Below, one piece after another: positions 5,135 through 6,398 of a stretch of 6,398 nucleotides of DNA. A program made the translations under genes and the position numbers. Under the pieces are notes generated by a model. The model worked only from the letters and a program-made list of their open reading frames with translations. It was not told the DNA's origin and did not search any database. The first letter of the stretch is position 1. Every line of letters begins with the position of its first letter. Location: contig JAEZAL010000069.1 in assembly GCA_023427705.1 (NCBI GenBank), positions 1 through 6,398 of the forward strand. Direction: 5' to 3'. The stretch is from Bacillota bacterium (lineage in GTDB: Bacteria; Bacillota; Clostridia; Clostridiales; Clostridiaceae).

Positions 5135-6130
5135 ATGAAAAAGAGAGGGTTTTTAATTATTTTACTTGTTACATTATTACTAGTAGGTTGTGGGGGAAAA
5201 ACTAATAATGAAATTAGTAATAATAACCCAAATAATGAATTAGTTTCAGAAAACAATGAAGAGGTAGTTTATGAATATGATGATATTATAAATGAAAAAT
5301 TAGGAGTTCAGATAACATACCCATTAGATGTCTTTACTTATAATGATAACTCTAATGAAAGTAATAGTATAAGTTTTATGGGAGATATTGATAAATCAGG
5401 AGAAACTCCAAACATATTTTTATCAATATCTATAAGTGAATATAATTTAAAGGATACAGAAGAAGGATTAAAACTACAGGCTTTTTCAGAAAATATAGAA
5501 GTTGAAGATATGGTTATTGGAAAAGACTCAATATCTGCAAGAAGAATAAAAGTATCTGAAGGAAATAATCAAGGGAGAATGGTATATTATTATATTTTAG
5601 AAAGAGAAGATGATAAAAGCACATATATAATTGAAGTAGATACAATTTCTGATGATAAAGGGAATGAAAAATATATAGATGAATTTAAAAAAATGATAGA
5701 GAGTTTTAGCTTTATAAATAAAGAAGTTAATAAAGAAAATATAGAAGAAGTAACAAATAAGGAAATGGGATTTTCTTTTTCTGTTAGTAAGGACTTCTTT
5801 TCAAAACTAATTAGTAGTGGTACTAATACATCTTACTCTAAGGAGTTTCAAGCTGAGTTAGATGAAGAATCTTATTATGTAAATATTAGTGGTGTAAAAC
5901 AAGAATTATTCACTATATATAGAATTCCAAAGAAGTTTACAGAAGATGAGCTTAAAAATATTAATCCTAATATGATTTATTTAGCTAGTAATTCATCACA
6001 AACATTTACTATGATATATTCTGAAAAACCAGATGATTCATTGAGTGATAAAGGAGGTAGTGAATTTTATAATTTAATGGATAATGAAGTTCCTACTGTA
6101 GCTAAGAGTTTCATGATTAATAACAATTAA
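5135..6130 (+). CDS. Lipoprotein of unknown function with PsbP-like region
   Basis: This 331-residue protein has a lipoprotein signal: MKKRGF, a hydrophobic stretch, and the lipobox LLVGC with Cys19 as the lipidated residue. It should therefore be anchored on the outside of the cell membrane. A low-complexity Asn/Glu-rich linker (about 22-48) follows. Residues about 51-194 (NEKLGVQITYP, then alternating strands, ending DEFKKMIESFSF) resemble the PsbP-like/surface lipoprotein fold common in clostridia. That match is from memory and is weak. Residues about 205-328 begin with a similar NKEMGFSFSVSKDF entry strand and may be a second, diverged domain. No catalytic motif is visible. AAGGAGGG is well spaced before the ATG. 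It has its own promoter and terminator and is not part of the ECF operon, though its position next to that operon may reflect a shared envelope role. Function is unknown. Confidence 0.8.
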   Translation: MKKRGFLIILLVTLLLVGCGGKTNNEISNNNPNNELVSENNEEVVYEYDDIINEKLGVQITYPLDVFTYNDNSNESNSISFMGDIDKSGETPNIFLSISISEYNLKDTEEGLKLQAFSENIEVEDMVIGKDSISARRIKVSEGNNQGRMVYYYILEREDDKSTYIIEVDTISDDKGNEKYIDEFKKMIESFSFINKEVNKENIEEVTNKEMGFSFSVSKDFFSKLISSGTNTSYSKEFQAELDEESYYVNISGVKQELFTIYRIPKKFTEDELKNINPNMIYLASNSSQTFTMIYSEKPDDSLSDKGGSEFYNLMDNEVPTVAKSFMINNN

Positions 6131-6143
6131 ATTACAATAATAA

Positions 6144-6176
6144 AAACTCTCATATTAATTATGGGAGTTTAATTTT
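6144..6176 (+). terminator. Probable intrinsic terminator of the lipoprotein gene
   Basis: AAACTCTCATA (6144-6154) pairs with TATGGGAGTTT (6160-6170), with one G-U pair and a 5-base loop. AATTTTAT follows. It lies 14 bases past the stop codon. The T-run is short and interrupted, so termination may be incomplete. Confidence 0.65.
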
Positions 6177-6304
6177 ATATAGGGGGATTATAATTTACTT
6201 AAAAAGTATTTGTATTTTATACGTGAAATTAATTATAAATATAAATTAATAATCAATCTTGAGAAGTGCTTAGTTTAATATATAGTGATAGACAAAATAA
6301 TTTG

Positions 6305-6398
6305 TTGAATTAGGTAATATTTGTATATTATACTTAATGTGTAATATTAATTCAGGATATATCTATGGGAGATAGTAAATAAAAATATATAAAGGGGA
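6305..6398 (+). promoter_or_regulatory. Probable promoter and ribosome binding site of a gene beyond the window
   Basis: TTGAAT (6305-6310) and TATACT (6329-6334) are 18 bases apart. The window ends with AAAGGGGA (6391-6398), which looks like a ribosome binding site, so a plus-strand gene probably starts within about ten bases of the right edge. Nothing else was recognised in 6177-6304. Confidence 0.35.

Noticed and set aside
4999..5256. Minus-strand open frame with hydrophobic residues opposite the lipoprotein start
   Set aside because: Its hydrophobic stretch is the reverse complement of the lipoprotein signal and AT-rich promoter. It has no ribosome binding site.
6183..6278. Open stretch of about 30 codons after GGGGG (6182-6186), and its resemblance to the GGGGGA tract before the lipoprotein gene (5047-5052)
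   Set aside because: There is no usable start codon near the G-run (only a TTG 24 bases on), and the shared pieces are short in AT-rich DNA, so a small gene or duplicated leader cannot be supported.
1..6398. CRISPR array, insertion sequence ends, tRNA genes or phage attachment sites
   Set aside because: Both strands were read for regularly spaced repeats, transposase-like proteins, terminal inverted repeats and cloverleaf-like sequences, and none was seen.

Overview
The window looks like chromosome of a low-GC Gram-positive anaerobe, most likely a Clostridium or close relative. Base composition is very AT-rich, arginine is mostly AGA, genes carry strong AGGAGG-type ribosome binding sites, and short hairpin-plus-T-run terminators end the units. 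The protein families (RlmD-type methyltransferase, rubrerythrin-like protein, ECF sigma factor with a DUF4367-like anti-sigma, low-complexity Asn-rich lipoprotein) fit that assignment. No rRNA, tRNA, CRISPR array, insertion sequence or phage gene was seen.

Layout. (1) 1-407, plus strand: the 3' end of a 23S rRNA uracil-C5 methyltransferase gene, closed by a terminator at 427-463. (2) 598-1494, plus strand: a free-standing cytoplasmic serine hydrolase of the class C beta-lactamase/AmpC-like superfamily. Its arginine codon use differs from its neighbours. A GC-rich terminator follows at 1563-1606. (3) 1652-2470, minus strand: a ferritin-like (rubrerythrin-type) diiron domain fused to a DUF5661-like domain, with small inverted repeats around its promoter. 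(4) 2471-2868: a divergent intergenic region of about 400 bp. It holds that promoter, a 10-bp direct repeat, a plus-strand hairpin terminator with no gene in front of it, and the likely self-controlled promoter of the next operon. (5) 2869-4934, plus strand: a three-gene operon of ECF sigma factor, membrane-anchored anti-sigma factor, and a signal-peptide/TM protein whose outer part is two copies of one domain. A strong terminator follows at 4950-4990. (6) 5135-6130, plus strand: a lipoprotein of unknown function with its own promoter and terminator. (7) 6177-6398: AT-rich DNA ending in a probable promoter and ribosome binding site for a gene just outside the window.

How they work together. 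The one clear multi-gene system is the ECF operon. By family knowledge, the anti-sigma factor would hold the sigma factor at the membrane until an envelope signal releases it. The third gene encodes a protein facing the same side of the membrane as the anti-sigma sensor domain, so it is a candidate accessory sensor, anti-sigma modulator or protective effector. This is inference. The other genes look like independent single-gene units. The most novel parts are the third ECF-operon gene, the ferritin-like/DUF5661 fusion, and the orphan terminator that may end an unannotated small RNA.
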